The translations under genes and the position numbers were made by a program. From Caldicellulosiruptor naganoensis (GTDB lineage Bacteria; Bacillota; Thermoanaerobacteria; Caldicellulosiruptorales; Caldicellulosiruptoraceae), in the NCBI RefSeq assembly GCF_026914285.1, contig NZ_CP113864.1, forward strand, positions 2,418,501 through 2,482,500: a DNA stretch of 64,000 bases, given 5' to 3'. Below, in pieces: positions 10,551 through 19,744 of this stretch; the first letter of the stretch is position 1, and each line of letters opens with the position of its first letter. The notes beneath the pieces are model-generated. The model did no database searches. It was given only the letters and a program-made list of their open reading frames with translations, and was not told where the DNA came from.

Positions 10551-11684
10551 TTACACTTCATTTAGAATATGCCTAAGAGCAAAAACTAATGCTGTAACAG
10601 TGTAACTATCAAATATTTCTCCATTTAACAGTTTCGAGTAAATTTCTGTTATATCAAATTCTTTAATATCTCTTATATTTTCTGCAAGGAAATGTTTTCT
10701 AATGGCGTATTTAGTATCCAAAGCTAAAAATACGTCTATTTCAGCTTTATATAATCCAGTATCAGGATAGAAGCTTCCTATTTTAATTATTCTGCTGCAT
10801 TGACCTCCAATTTCTTCTTCTAGTTCTCTTAGGGCTGCTTTTTCTGTGCTTTCCGACTCCTCTGCAAAGCCACGCGGTAATTCTAAAACATTTCTATTTA
10901 CTGTATCACGAAATATTTCAATCAATATAATCTTATTTGCAGAAGTAATTGGCACAACAACACATCCATTATTTTTGTTAATTACTTTTACTACATTTTT
11001 GTCATCAACAATTATCTTTAAATATTTATTCTCATAAATATCTGCTGAGAGGTCTTTTATAAAATCTAAAAGCCATATCTCCTGGTAGCCTTTTTCAGTC
11101 AAAATTTTGCTTAAAAGTTCTTTTATATTACTAAAATGAATATAGTTGTATAAAATTAAGTATCCCATAAACATGCTTATCATGAAGCCAAGATGCACTT
11201 TGCCAAATGAATAAAATAATATATACACGTTGGAAATATTCATAAAAAGGGATAGATTATAAATCATGGTTTCAGTAGTAGTTATAAATCGTGTTAGAGT
11301 AGGCTTTTTTATATTATCTTCTAATAGCCTTTTTATAAGCTGTACAGAAACCCTTTCCACACCAATATACATAATCTGCTGTAAAACTTTGGCGCCTAAA
11401 TGGTAAATTATATGCCATTTTCTGTATGTAATTAAAATAAAAGGTTCAAAAATAGATAACATTAAAACTAATAACATCATAGTTATCTTATATCCCAATG
11501 GGAGCCCTTTTAGTTTTTCATAAAAGCCAAATATAGCTCCACTCAAAGTTGCAATTACAATCAAAATTTGGTCTCTTTTTTTGTCGTTTTCTCTCAAGTG
11601 CTCATTAGCCTCTGCATAAAGTAATTCAACAAAATTATTGTCATATGTCAAACCATTATTCGTAATAGGTATGTGCCTTCTCAC
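10551..11684 (-). CDS. Membrane-anchored Nudix hydrolase
   Basis: A 377-residue protein in two halves. Residues 1-190 hold four hydrophobic segments: two close together (~40-62 and ~65-88) behind a charged helix LYAEANEHLRENDKKRDQIL, then two more at ~140-185. The C-terminal half (~215-375) is a Nudix domain with box GFAEESESTEKAALRELEEE, i.e. G-x5-E-x7-RE-x2-EE, ending IGG. Nudix enzymes hydrolyse nucleoside diphosphates linked to another group, such as ADP-ribose or NDP-sugars. The N-terminal layout recalls the SLATT-type membrane modules of nucleotide-signal immune systems, but this is only an impression. It is placed at the end of the polysaccharide cluster, between the sugar-transferase gene and its duplicated tail. 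GTG start with AGGGGA upstream. Confidence 0.75.
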   Translation of the reverse strand: MRRHIPITNNGLTYDNNFVELLYAEANEHLRENDKKRDQILIVIATLSGAIFGFYEKLKGLPLGYKITMMLLVLMLSIFEPFILITYRKWHIIYHLGAKVLQQIMYIGVERVSVQLIKRLLEDNIKKPTLTRFITTTETMIYNLSLFMNISNVYILFYSFGKVHLGFMISMFMGYLILYNYIHFSNIKELLSKILTEKGYQEIWLLDFIKDLSADIYENKYLKIIVDDKNVVKVINKNNGCVVVPITSANKIILIEIFRDTVNRNVLELPRGFAEESESTEKAALRELEEEIGGQCSRIIKIGSFYPDTGLYKAEIDVFLALDTKYAIRKHFLAENIRDIKEFDITEIYSKLLNGEIFDSYTVTALVFALRHILNEV

Positions 11685-11705
11685 TTTTCATCGTCCCCTG
11701 ATTTT

Positions 11706-13091
11706 CTAATAAGCATTCTCCATAAACTTGCCACCAAAAATGGTTGCTAGAATAATTTTAATATCAAGCCAGAAAGACCAATTTTCTATATACCAGATAT
11801 CGTATTTTATTCTCTCTTCAATCGAAGTATCCCCTCGGAGCCCATGAATCTGAGCCCAGCCAGTAATTCCCGGACGTACACGGTGCTTTATCATATATTT
11901 TGGAATTTCTTCTTTAAACTTCTCCACGAAATACGGCCTTTCTGGCCTTGGCCCAACTAAACTCATGTTGCCAACAAGAACATCCCATAGCTGTGGAAGT
12001 TCGTCCAAAGAAAGTCTTCTTAAAATCTTGCCAATTGGAGTTCTTCTTGGATCATCTTTAGTTGTCCATCTCACCTTTTCTTCCTCAGGATCTTGCATAT
12101 ACATTGTGCGGAACTTGTGCATCTTAAAAATGCGCCTGTTATAGCCTACTCTTTCTTGGGTAAAGAATACTGGACCTTCTGATGTTAGTTTTATCAAAAC
12201 TGCTATGATTATGAATAAAGGAAGGCACAAGATTAATCCAAGTAGAGAGACAACAATATCAAAGCTCCTTTTTATAAACCTGTTTGTCCACTCGTCAAGC
12301 GGAGAATAGCGTATGTTTATCAAAGGGATTTTATCGATCTTCTCTATTTCTGCTTTTGATGGTATAAATTTAAAGTAATCTGGTACTAAATATGTTCTTA
12401 TACCATACTTTTCGCAAACGTCGACGATGTAATTTATTTCTTTTTCCTGATTAAGAGGAAGAACTATGATTATTTCATCAACATGGTTGTTACTTACAAT
12501 GCTTTCTATGTCCTTAATTTTCCCCACAACTCTCTCATTCATAGGATCGCTTTCATTTACAACAAAACCAATGATTTGATAGTTATTTTTCTCAAAGATA
12601 CTGCTCAATTTTTCTGAAATCTCATTTTGTCCAACAAAAAGAACTTTTTCTTTAGAAATTATCTTTGAATTTGGAGAGAATAATATTCTTCTTAAAATAA
12701 GTCTTTGAAGTATTGACATAAGAAAGTTTAAAATAACAAAGATAAAAAGAAAAATTCTTGAAAAATCTATAAGTTTTAGAGTATAGAAAATCATCACTAT
12801 AATCAGCAGAGCAAATATATTTGATCGTAAAATTCTTACAAAATCAGAAAGTAATTCGAAATTACCCCTCATGCTTTCTTTCTCAGATACTGTAAGAAAA
12901 AATAAATACAAAGGTACATGTAAAGCAACAATTAATAAATATGTCTGTATATCTAATGAGGCTGGCTTATTAAACAAGCCACTATTAAACTTTATAAACC
13001 ACGATAAAATAAATGATAATAAAATTGCTGGAATATCAATAATCTTTGCTATCTTTATATAAAGTCGTCCCAAGTTATGCATCTCTACCAT
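11706..13091 (-). CDS. Polyprenyl-phosphate sugar-1-phosphate transferase (WcaJ/EpsL type)
   Basis: Starts exopolysaccharide repeat-unit assembly by moving a sugar phosphate from UDP-sugar to undecaprenyl phosphate at the membrane. The 461 residues show four N-terminal membrane helices, a nucleotide-fold middle (KEKVLFVGQNEISEKLSSIF), a re-entrant helix (FDIVVSLLGLILCLPLFIII) and the catalytic domain: FFTQERVGYN, FKMHKFRTM, LSLDELPQLWDVL, GNMSLVGPRP and PGITGWAQI. The ATG at 13080-13082 (fourth codon of the longest frame) has better ribosome-site spacing than the one at 13091. It lies downstream of the glycosyltransferase genes on the same strand. Confidence 0.93.
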   Translation of the reverse strand: MVEMHNLGRLYIKIAKIIDIPAILLSFILSWFIKFNSGLFNKPASLDIQTYLLIVALHVPLYLFFLTVSEKESMRGNFELLSDFVRILRSNIFALLIIVMIFYTLKLIDFSRIFLFIFVILNFLMSILQRLILRRILFSPNSKIISKEKVLFVGQNEISEKLSSIFEKNNYQIIGFVVNESDPMNERVVGKIKDIESIVSNNHVDEIIIVLPLNQEKEINYIVDVCEKYGIRTYLVPDYFKFIPSKAEIEKIDKIPLINIRYSPLDEWTNRFIKRSFDIVVSLLGLILCLPLFIIIAVLIKLTSEGPVFFTQERVGYNRRIFKMHKFRTMYMQDPEEEKVRWTTKDDPRRTPIGKILRRLSLDELPQLWDVLVGNMSLVGPRPERPYFVEKFKEEIPKYMIKHRVRPGITGWAQIHGLRGDTSIEERIKYDIWYIENWSFWLDIKIILATIFGGKFMENAY

Positions 13092-13131
13092 CCTTTTTAT
13101 CCATGTATTTTTTACACTATTTATCCCTGTA

Positions 13132-13905
13132 TTAATTCGATATTTTGAAATACTTTACATATAAAAAAATTGAAAAATACAAGAGATCATATGCCTCACA
13201 TAAACAAAACCACAATAATGGTTTTAAAAAACTCTTATTAGCTATAACATTTTTAATCAATGTCTTAAAATGTTCAAACGTTCTCTTAACAAGACGTCCT
13301 AAAATGTAAAACCAGCCTTTTTCACTTTGCTTTAATCTTTCTTCTTCTAATTTCATATATAGAACCAATTTTCTAAAATAATCTTGAATCGATTGATATG
13401 ATTTATGTAAGATAGCACCTTTTAATATACCAATTTTATCCTCACTTTTAATATCTAAATCTTCATGAACTTCACCTCTAAAGTACAACTTTTTCTTATT
13501 AAACAATCTGATTTTATCCTCAGTTCCAATATGCATATCAATAAAGTAATTTTTTCTTTTAATCTTAAACGCAATAAAATAAGTATTATTGATATTTCCA
13601 TCAATCATATGTAATTCACGAATTAACATATCATCTATTCTTTCATCACTATCTAAGTGGAATACCCAATCTGTTTCAGCTAAACTTGATACATAATTTC
13701 GCTGGGATGAAAAATTATCTAATTTTCTTCTACATATCTTTACCCGTTTCTCTGTATCTATCTCTTCTATCTTTTTGACCGTATCATCCTCACTGTAATC
13801 ATCTACTATAACGATTTTTTCAAATAGATGATAGACATTTCTTATATTCTCAATATTTCTCGCACTGTTTTTTGTCAATATTACACATGTTATGTTTTTT
13901 ATCAT
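13132..13905 (-). CDS. Family 2 glycosyltransferase
   Basis: A 257-residue GT-A fold enzyme. It opens with ITCVILTKNSARNIENI, then IVIVDDYSEDDTV, the Mg-binding DSDE (WVFHLDSDERID) and the FRGEVHEDL segment typical of WaaE/KdtX-like GT2 proteins. A hydrophobic C-terminus suggests membrane association. Its ATG overlaps the stop of the upstream glycosyltransferase by four bases, so the two are translationally coupled. It should add one sugar to the lipid-linked repeat unit; the sugar is not deducible. Confidence 0.87.
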   Translation of the reverse strand: MIKNITCVILTKNSARNIENIRNVYHLFEKIVIVDDYSEDDTVKKIEEIDTEKRVKICRRKLDNFSSQRNYVSSLAETDWVFHLDSDERIDDMLIRELHMIDGNINNTYFIAFKIKRKNYFIDMHIGTEDKIRLFNKKKLYFRGEVHEDLDIKSEDKIGILKGAILHKSYQSIQDYFRKLVLYMKLEEERLKQSEKGWFYILGRLVKRTFEHFKTLIKNVIANKSFLKPLLWFCLCEAYDLLYFSIFLYVKYFKISN

Positions 13906-15026
13906 ACCTTTCCTCCCATCCCTTCCCCTCTCTCATACTCAGTAACTTTGAGTATAAAATCCTTGAATTCCATTCTAAATCTTTCGGCACTAAACTTTTC
14001 AGCATGAGATCTAATATAGTCCTTGTCGAATCTCTCAATATCTTTTTCGAATTTATAAACTGCTTCTTTCAAACTCTCAACATCCTGCTTTTCGAAAAAA
14101 ACCCCCGTTTTACCTTCCTCGACCGTTTCAACAGCTCCTCCTTTCTTAAGAGCAATCACTGGTCTGCCGCACGCTTGCACTTCAACTGGAACTATCCCGA
14201 AGTCTTCTACGCCTGGGAAAATTAAAGCTCTACACCTTTGATATAAATCTTTTATAGTTTCATCTGGCTGATAACCCAAAAATTCAATATTAGACTTAGC
14301 AATTGATTTTAGTTTTTTGTATTCTGGTCCATCTCCTACAATTACTAATCTTTTAGATAGCTGATTAAAAGCTTCAACTGCTAAATCAATCCTTTTGTAT
14401 GGGACAAGCCTGGATACAATTAGATAATAATCCTCTATATTTTTGTCCTTTGCTGGTGTAAAATATTCTGTATCCACAGGTGGGTAAATTACTTTGCAAT
14501 CTCTTTTATAAAACTTTTTTATTCTGTTTGCCACATAATTTGAATTTGCTACAAAATAGTCAACCCTATTTGCTGCAATGGTATCCCATAATCTAAGATA
14601 ATGAAAGTTCCGCTCTAAATATCTTCTGATTATGAGGTTATAGTCTTTCAAATACTCATGTGTCAAATCCCAAAGATACCTTGGTGGAGTGTGACAATAA
14701 CATATATGTACACTATTGGGTGATGTTATAACCCCTTTAGCAAAGGCTGATGAAGAGCTTATCACTAAATCAAAATCACTCAAATCGAAATTTTCAAAAG
14801 CTCTTGGCATGTATTTGAAAAATAGTCGATGCTTAATTTGAGCTAATGGATTTTTTTGTAAGTTCGAGGTAATTATTTGATATTTATCAAAATACCTTCC
14901 TAATTTTTTTCTGTTATATACAAGAGTATATATGGGAGCTTCAGGAAACAATTTCTTCAATTCCAATATAACTTTTTCAGAGCCTCCCATAGTAGTCAGC
15001 CATTCATGCACTATTGCAACCTTCAT
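13902..15026 (-). CDS. Family 4 glycosyltransferase
   Basis: A 374-residue GT-B enzyme. The N-terminus KVAIVHEWLTTMGGSEKVIL and the segment CYCHTPPRYLWDLTHEYL are typical of a mannosyl/galactosyl-transferase-like GT4 branch. The donor-binding half has DYYLIVSRLVPYKRIDLAVE and the E-x7-E site in FPGVEDFGIVPVEVQACGRP. It overlaps the upstream gene's stop by four bases and the downstream gene's start by four, so it is within a tight operon. Confidence 0.9.
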   Translation of the reverse strand: MKVAIVHEWLTTMGGSEKVILELKKLFPEAPIYTLVYNRKKLGRYFDKYQIITSNLQKNPLAQIKHRLFFKYMPRAFENFDLSDFDLVISSSSAFAKGVITSPNSVHICYCHTPPRYLWDLTHEYLKDYNLIIRRYLERNFHYLRLWDTIAANRVDYFVANSNYVANRIKKFYKRDCKVIYPPVDTEYFTPAKDKNIEDYYLIVSRLVPYKRIDLAVEAFNQLSKRLVIVGDGPEYKKLKSIAKSNIEFLGYQPDETIKDLYQRCRALIFPGVEDFGIVPVEVQACGRPVIALKKGGAVETVEEGKTGVFFEKQDVESLKEAVYKFEKDIERFDKDYIRSHAEKFSAERFRMEFKDFILKVTEYERGEGMGGKV

Positions 15027-16114
15027 TGAACTCCTCCAATCATTTCATATATTTTGTATGTACTTTCAGCAATCTTTTTCCAATTATAAATTTTCAAAAT
15101 CTCTTGTTTAAACATTTCCGACTTTCTGTGTAATTCCCTATTTTTTGTATCTTTTAAAATTGCCAACATTTTTTCACTAATATCATCAATATCATTAGGA
15201 TTTACATATAGCGCATTATCTTTAAAATATTCTCGTGTAGCACCACCAGTTGTAACAATCAGTCTACAGCCACAAAAAGCAGCTTCTAACGAAGCCAAAC
15301 CTGGTGTTTCAAATAAACTTGGCATTATGTGAGCAGTAGCACATTTATAAGCAATCCATAATTTCTTATCACTATGTTTTAAAGCAGGTAGAAAAATTAT
15401 CTTTCCCTTACTTTTTAAAGCTTCTCTTTTGCATTGGTCATAATATTCTATCTCATCAAGATTTGGTGATCCTATCAAAATAAGTTTTATATTGTTTTCC
15501 CGAGCTATCAATTTATTAAATGCTTTTATAAGATTTAATTGATTTTTTCTTTTATCAAATCTTGCAACATAAAGAAAGTAAGGCGTATTAATATTATATT
15601 CTTTCTTGAAATCCTCCTCATCTTCTGGCGTTATGGTATTTAAATAACCAGTTATTTCTTCAACGTCTATTCCATTTGGTATTACATGAATTTTTTCAGG
15701 AAGAACATTAAAAGTCTTTCTCAAATAATCAGCTTCTAAAAAGGAATTTGGCAATAAACAATCAGCAAGCTTTAGAAGTTCTAATCTATCCAATATAGCA
15801 CTTCTAAATGGTAACCTTTTACCAATAAAAGTCGCTATTTTATAGGAAAGATAATGCTTATTGTCAAAGAAAATAGGCGATATTACTACCTTTTTTTTTA
15901 AACTCTTAGCTGCATTCACAAGAGGAAAAAGAATGTATTCTGAGCCAAAAAAATGAATTATGTCATAATCAGCAAGTTTTGTGTTTACAACATCAAATAT
16001 TGCTATTTCCAACTTGAATAACTTCTCAAGATACTTTTTTGTTTTCAACATCTGAATTTCTCCTCCACCTATATTTTGAAAAGCTAAAGGTGGAGTAACA
16101 AATAATACTTTCAC
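15023..16114 (-). CDS. Family 4 glycosyltransferase
   Basis: 363 residues, GT-B fold. KVLFVTPPLAFQNIGGGEIQ at the start, IPNGIDVEEI in the hinge, YFLYVARFDKRKNQLNLIKA, and the donor site SLFETPGLASLEAAFCGCRL. The GTG start shares one base with the TAG of the gene before it. It adds a sugar during polysaccharide unit assembly; specificity unknown. Confidence 0.9.
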   Translation of the reverse strand: MKVLFVTPPLAFQNIGGGEIQMLKTKKYLEKLFKLEIAIFDVVNTKLADYDIIHFFGSEYILFPLVNAAKSLKKKVVISPIFFDNKHYLSYKIATFIGKRLPFRSAILDRLELLKLADCLLPNSFLEADYLRKTFNVLPEKIHVIPNGIDVEEITGYLNTITPEDEEDFKKEYNINTPYFLYVARFDKRKNQLNLIKAFNKLIARENNIKLILIGSPNLDEIEYYDQCKREALKSKGKIIFLPALKHSDKKLWIAYKCATAHIMPSLFETPGLASLEAAFCGCRLIVTTGGATREYFKDNALYVNPNDIDDISEKMLAILKDTKNRELHRKSEMFKQEILKIYNWKKIAESTYKIYEMIGGVQ

Positions 16115-17232
16115 TATTTTGCACCATCCTTTAAATTATAGAATAATTTAACATATTTCTCTATTACATGATTGTTCTCAAATTTTGAAGATAACTCATT
16201 GCATTTTTTTCTATATTTCTTATAAGCCTCGCTGTCAACATAAAAATTTATTATCTTATCACTTAGTTGCTTGCAATCTAATGGATCAAACTTAAGTTCA
16301 TCTATGGTTATTAGTTCCTTTAAAGAAGATGTATCAGACACAAGTACAAGTGCTCCATTTTTAAGTGCTTCAACTACTGGAAGTCCAAATCCTTCATAAA
16401 AAGAAGGAAATACGAAAATAAAACAGTTTCTCATAAGTAGGTTTTTTTCTATATCACTTACATACTCTAAATATCTGAGGCATCCAACCTTAGAATATTC
16501 TTTAATACATTGAATAATCTCATTACTTTTCCAACCTATTTTTCCTGCTAAAACAGTTGGCATACCTGTTTTATTATAAATCTCTTTACATACTTTAAGC
16601 AAAATTTCTGTATTTTTTCGAGGCTCTATAGTACCTACATACAAGATGTATTTATTTTTAGCAAGATTATATTTTGATAAGTATTCTTCCTCATTAATAT
16701 TACCCATATCAGTAACAATCACTGGATTATAAATAACACATATCTTTTTTGGATCAACATTAAAATAACTTAGTATATCTTCTTTTGTTGAATTAGAAAC
16801 AGCAACAATCTTATCAGCGCTTTTAATTGAATGAGGTATAAATGCTTTATTGATAAAATAGTTTAACTTTTCCATGGTCTGTGGATATTTATAACATACT
16901 AAATCATGTACTGTCAAGATTTTTTTTACATTTTTGTTCCTTATAAACGGCAAAATATTTTGGGTTCCCCAAAATACATTGATATTATACTTTTTTATCA
17001 AATAATCTGTTCTTCGCATATACCACAGAGTTCCTTTGAGAAGTTTATAATCACTCTCAATAACAGTAATTACATTCGGGTAATTAAAGTCTAAAAATAT
17101 TTCTTTATCAGAGAAAAGGAAAAAGTTAATATCATTACATTTTTCAGGTAATACTTTTAGCAAGTTATAAAGGTAAAATCCTATTCCTGTTTTAATCTTC
17201 CCCAATGGTCTTGCATCTACACCAATATTCAT
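16114..17232 (-). CDS. Family 4 glycosyltransferase
   Basis: 372 residues from the ATG at 17230-17232 (MNIGVDARPLGKIKTGIGFY), which has an AAGGGAT ribosome site; the longer frame to 17295 would overlap the preceding gene needlessly. TVHDLVCYKYP, YILYVGTIEPRKNTEIL and FPSFYEGFGLPVVEALKNG mark the mannosyltransferase-like GT4 group. Three bases separate it from the polymerase-like gene before it. Confidence 0.9.
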   Translation of the reverse strand: MNIGVDARPLGKIKTGIGFYLYNLLKVLPEKCNDINFFLFSDKEIFLDFNYPNVITVIESDYKLLKGTLWYMRRTDYLIKKYNINVFWGTQNILPFIRNKNVKKILTVHDLVCYKYPQTMEKLNYFINKAFIPHSIKSADKIVAVSNSTKEDILSYFNVDPKKICVIYNPVIVTDMGNINEEEYLSKYNLAKNKYILYVGTIEPRKNTEILLKVCKEIYNKTGMPTVLAGKIGWKSNEIIQCIKEYSKVGCLRYLEYVSDIEKNLLMRNCFIFVFPSFYEGFGLPVVEALKNGALVLVSDTSSLKELITIDELKFDPLDCKQLSDKIINFYVDSEAYKKYRKKCNELSSKFENNHVIEKYVKLFYNLKDGAK

Positions 17233-17234
17233 TT

Positions 17235-18563
17235 CTATCCCTTTCTCCCGTAATCTATTACAAAATAATAATACGGTAAAAACAACACCAACCAAAACTG
17301 ATAAAACAAAAGATTATTAAACCAGCTTATTATAAAGTATGTGAGTAGTAGAGAGCAAAAATTTGCAAAGTGTAATCTAATATCCAATTCCTCATATCTT
17401 ATACTTTGATACACCTTATAAATATCTTTAAACAGCCACAACAAGAAAAAAATAGTCCCTACTAATCCACAATATAAAATTAAATTTAAAAAAGAAGAGT
17501 CAAAGCCAATAAATTGCAAGCCATATTTTATATTCAGAAAGCCATACCCATCTCCTATCAATAGTTTAAGCGGAGTTTTCCCAATATAATCCAGTGCACT
17601 ACTCCAGCTTTGCACTCGCGCATGAGCAGAATTATCTACCGGAATACTTTTTATTCGATCGAAAACCTTGTAAAAATCTCTATCCAATAACGTTGTAAAC
17701 AGCAAAATGGTATCTACTAATATAAGTTTTTTAAAAATCTCAATCTTCTTCTTAGCAAAACTCCAACTTCCTATCAAAGCAGTATTAAAAAACACCACCA
17801 AGAATAAACCTAAAATTGAACTTCGAGATATAGTCTTTAATAACGTAACGTTAAAAAAAACTAATAAAACAACTTTTTGGATTAAACTTTTTTTGTCTTG
17901 CAAACTCTGCCTTAGAAAACTTATTATTGTGATGCTAATAAACATAACTAATATATTCCCAAAAAAATTGGGATCAAAAATATTACCAATTAATCTAAAT
18001 TTATGAGGATCAAGATTGAGATAAATCCCATGTTGTTGAAAAAAATTATTCAATCTTTCTGTATCTGGCTCAATAAGGTAAATAATCCATCCAATTATAC
18101 AGAGTAGTAACCCAATCTGAGTATAAAACCATTCTATTTTGCTAATACTTTTTTGTAAATTAAAGAACAAATAAATTATGAATGCAAAATACACCAAAGA
18201 AAAAAATCTTAAATAGTACAGAAGTGGCAAAATATTGAACTTATAAATTATGTAATTAACCAATATAGAAAGAAATATTAAAGTTAACAATACTTCAACT
18301 GAGTCAAAGTCTTTTAAGCTCAATTTTCTGAATAAATCTTTATTTTTCTTAAGAAGAGTTAATTCATAGACAAAAAATATAACAACAAAAGCCAATATAC
18401 TAACTTCTATCAAAGATATTGTGCGGGGGAAGAAGGGTAATTTTATTATTCTTGAAAAATTACCTGTTAATATATAGCACATATATAATATAGTACCTAC
18501 TGTACTAAATATGATTTTTATTTTTCCTTCGTGCCATAATTCTTTTGTTAATTGTTGCAACAT
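17235..18563 (-). CDS. O-antigen polymerase/ligase-like membrane protein (Wzy type)
   Basis: About 442 residues with 10-12 hydrophobic segments. A large loop after ~residue 290 carries VDNSAHARVQSWSSALDYIG and LIGDGYGFLN, the arrangement of the Wzy_C/O-antigen ligase superfamily, with the usual Arg/His residues of the catalytic loop. It would join lipid-linked repeat units or ligate them to an acceptor outside the membrane. The ATG at 18561-18563 fits the AGAGGGTGA site better than the GTG two codons earlier. It lies between glycosyltransferase genes, as expected for a polymerase. Confidence 0.82.
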   Translation of the reverse strand: MLQQLTKELWHEGKIKIIFSTVGTILYMCYILTGNFSRIIKLPFFPRTISLIEVSILAFVVIFFVYELTLLKKNKDLFRKLSLKDFDSVEVLLTLIFLSILVNYIIYKFNILPLLYYLRFFSLVYFAFIIYLFFNLQKSISKIEWFYTQIGLLLCIIGWIIYLIEPDTERLNNFFQQHGIYLNLDPHKFRLIGNIFDPNFFGNILVMFISITIISFLRQSLQDKKSLIQKVVLLVFFNVTLLKTISRSSILGLFLVVFFNTALIGSWSFAKKKIEIFKKLILVDTILLFTTLLDRDFYKVFDRIKSIPVDNSAHARVQSWSSALDYIGKTPLKLLIGDGYGFLNIKYGLQFIGFDSSFLNLILYCGLVGTIFFLLWLFKDIYKVYQSIRYEELDIRLHFANFCSLLLTYFIISWFNNLLFYQFWLVLFLPYYYFVIDYGRKG

Positions 18564-18608
18564 TATCACCCTCTGTATTTTTATTAAACAAGAATAATTT
18601 CCAATAAT

Positions 18609-19682
18609 TTATGAAAATATAAAATCGAATATTTTTCTGCTCAAGTCCCGCCAATTATATTTGGAAATATATTGACTAATAACTTCAAACTCAGGTTTTA
18701 GTTTGGTGAGCTTTTCAACCACCTCAAAAGCATTTTCCTCAGCAGATTTTAATACATCAATGTAAATTGCATGTTCACCCAAAACCTCTGGTAAAGACGC
18801 ACATTTCGAAGCTATAACTTTTGCTCCACATGCTAAGGCTTCTAAAGGTGGCAACCCAAAGCCCTCATATAAGGAAGGATATAAAAATGCTTCGCACCTG
18901 TTATACAAAAAACAGAGTAAATTGTCATCAAGCTTTTCTAATCTAATAATGTCTTTGTCACTTTCATTATCCCAAACATTCGATATAAGTTTATGTCCTG
19001 GATAAAATCTCTTTAAACACTTGTAAAGCTCATAAGCATATGAAAAATTCTTGTGCTTTTTGTTATTTCCTATAAACAAGAAAAATTTCTCAGGTAGATA
19101 AGAGTACACATCTTTAAGACGTTCAATTTCTTCATCTTTCAGTTTCCTAAAAGTATTCACATCAATTCCAGGATATATTACCTTTATCTTTTCTGAATTG
19201 CCATAGTAATTAATTATTTTCTCTTTAGAATAGTTCGAAACAGTAAATACGTAAACAGCTGTGTTAATATAATACTTTACCAATGTTGAATAATATACTT
19301 TGTTCTTTAAACTTGAGTAAAAGTCCAAGTGCATTAAATCATGGATAGTTATATACTTTTTAATCCTTTTATCTATTATTGGCGGTGATGAAAATGAAGG
19401 CGAAAAATAAGCTATCTCTTCTTTTGTCCTCTTTCGAATTTCTTTTAAAACATTTGGAATTTCTATGTTTTCATACGGAGATAAAAAAGACGATTTAATT
19501 TTCACAATTTCCATCACTTCCTCAAATGCTTTAGTCAATACATCAAAGTTTCTTATATCAGCAATAAGTATTAGATTCTGCTTGATGTTCTTCGGAGCAT
19601 TTTTAATAATCTCATAAGTATATCTACTTATACCGTGATTTTTTTCTAAATTAATGCACCGACAATCAACCACACATAACAT
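18609..19682 (-). CDS. Family 4 glycosyltransferase
   Basis: 357 residues. [60 protein letters not shown] and the donor motif [20 protein letters not shown]. Close in type to the 16114-17232 enzyme. TTGGAGGA precedes the ATG. A 62-bp gap separates it from the larger ligase-like gene upstream. Confidence 0.9.
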   Translation of the reverse strand: MLCVVDCRCINLEKNHGISRYTYEIIKNAPKNIKQNLILIADIRNFDVLTKAFEEVMEIVKIKSSFLSPYENIEIPNVLKEIRKRTKEEIAYFSPSFSSPPIIDKRIKKYITIHDLMHLDFYSSLKNKVYYSTLVKYYINTAVYVFTVSNYSKEKIINYYGNSEKIKVIYPGIDVNTFRKLKDEEIERLKDVYSYLPEKFFLFIGNNKKHKNFSYAYELYKCLKRFYPGHKLISNVWDNESDKDIIRLEKLDDNLLCFLYNRCEAFLYPSLYEGFGLPPLEALACGAKVIASKCASLPEVLGEHAIYIDVLKSAEENAFEVVEKLTKLKPEFEVISQYISKYNWRDLSRKIFDFIFS

Positions 19683-19744
19683 TAATTAGTTTCCTCCAAA
19701 TGACAAATTTATCCTTTTACATACGCACTTAACATCCCTCAAAA

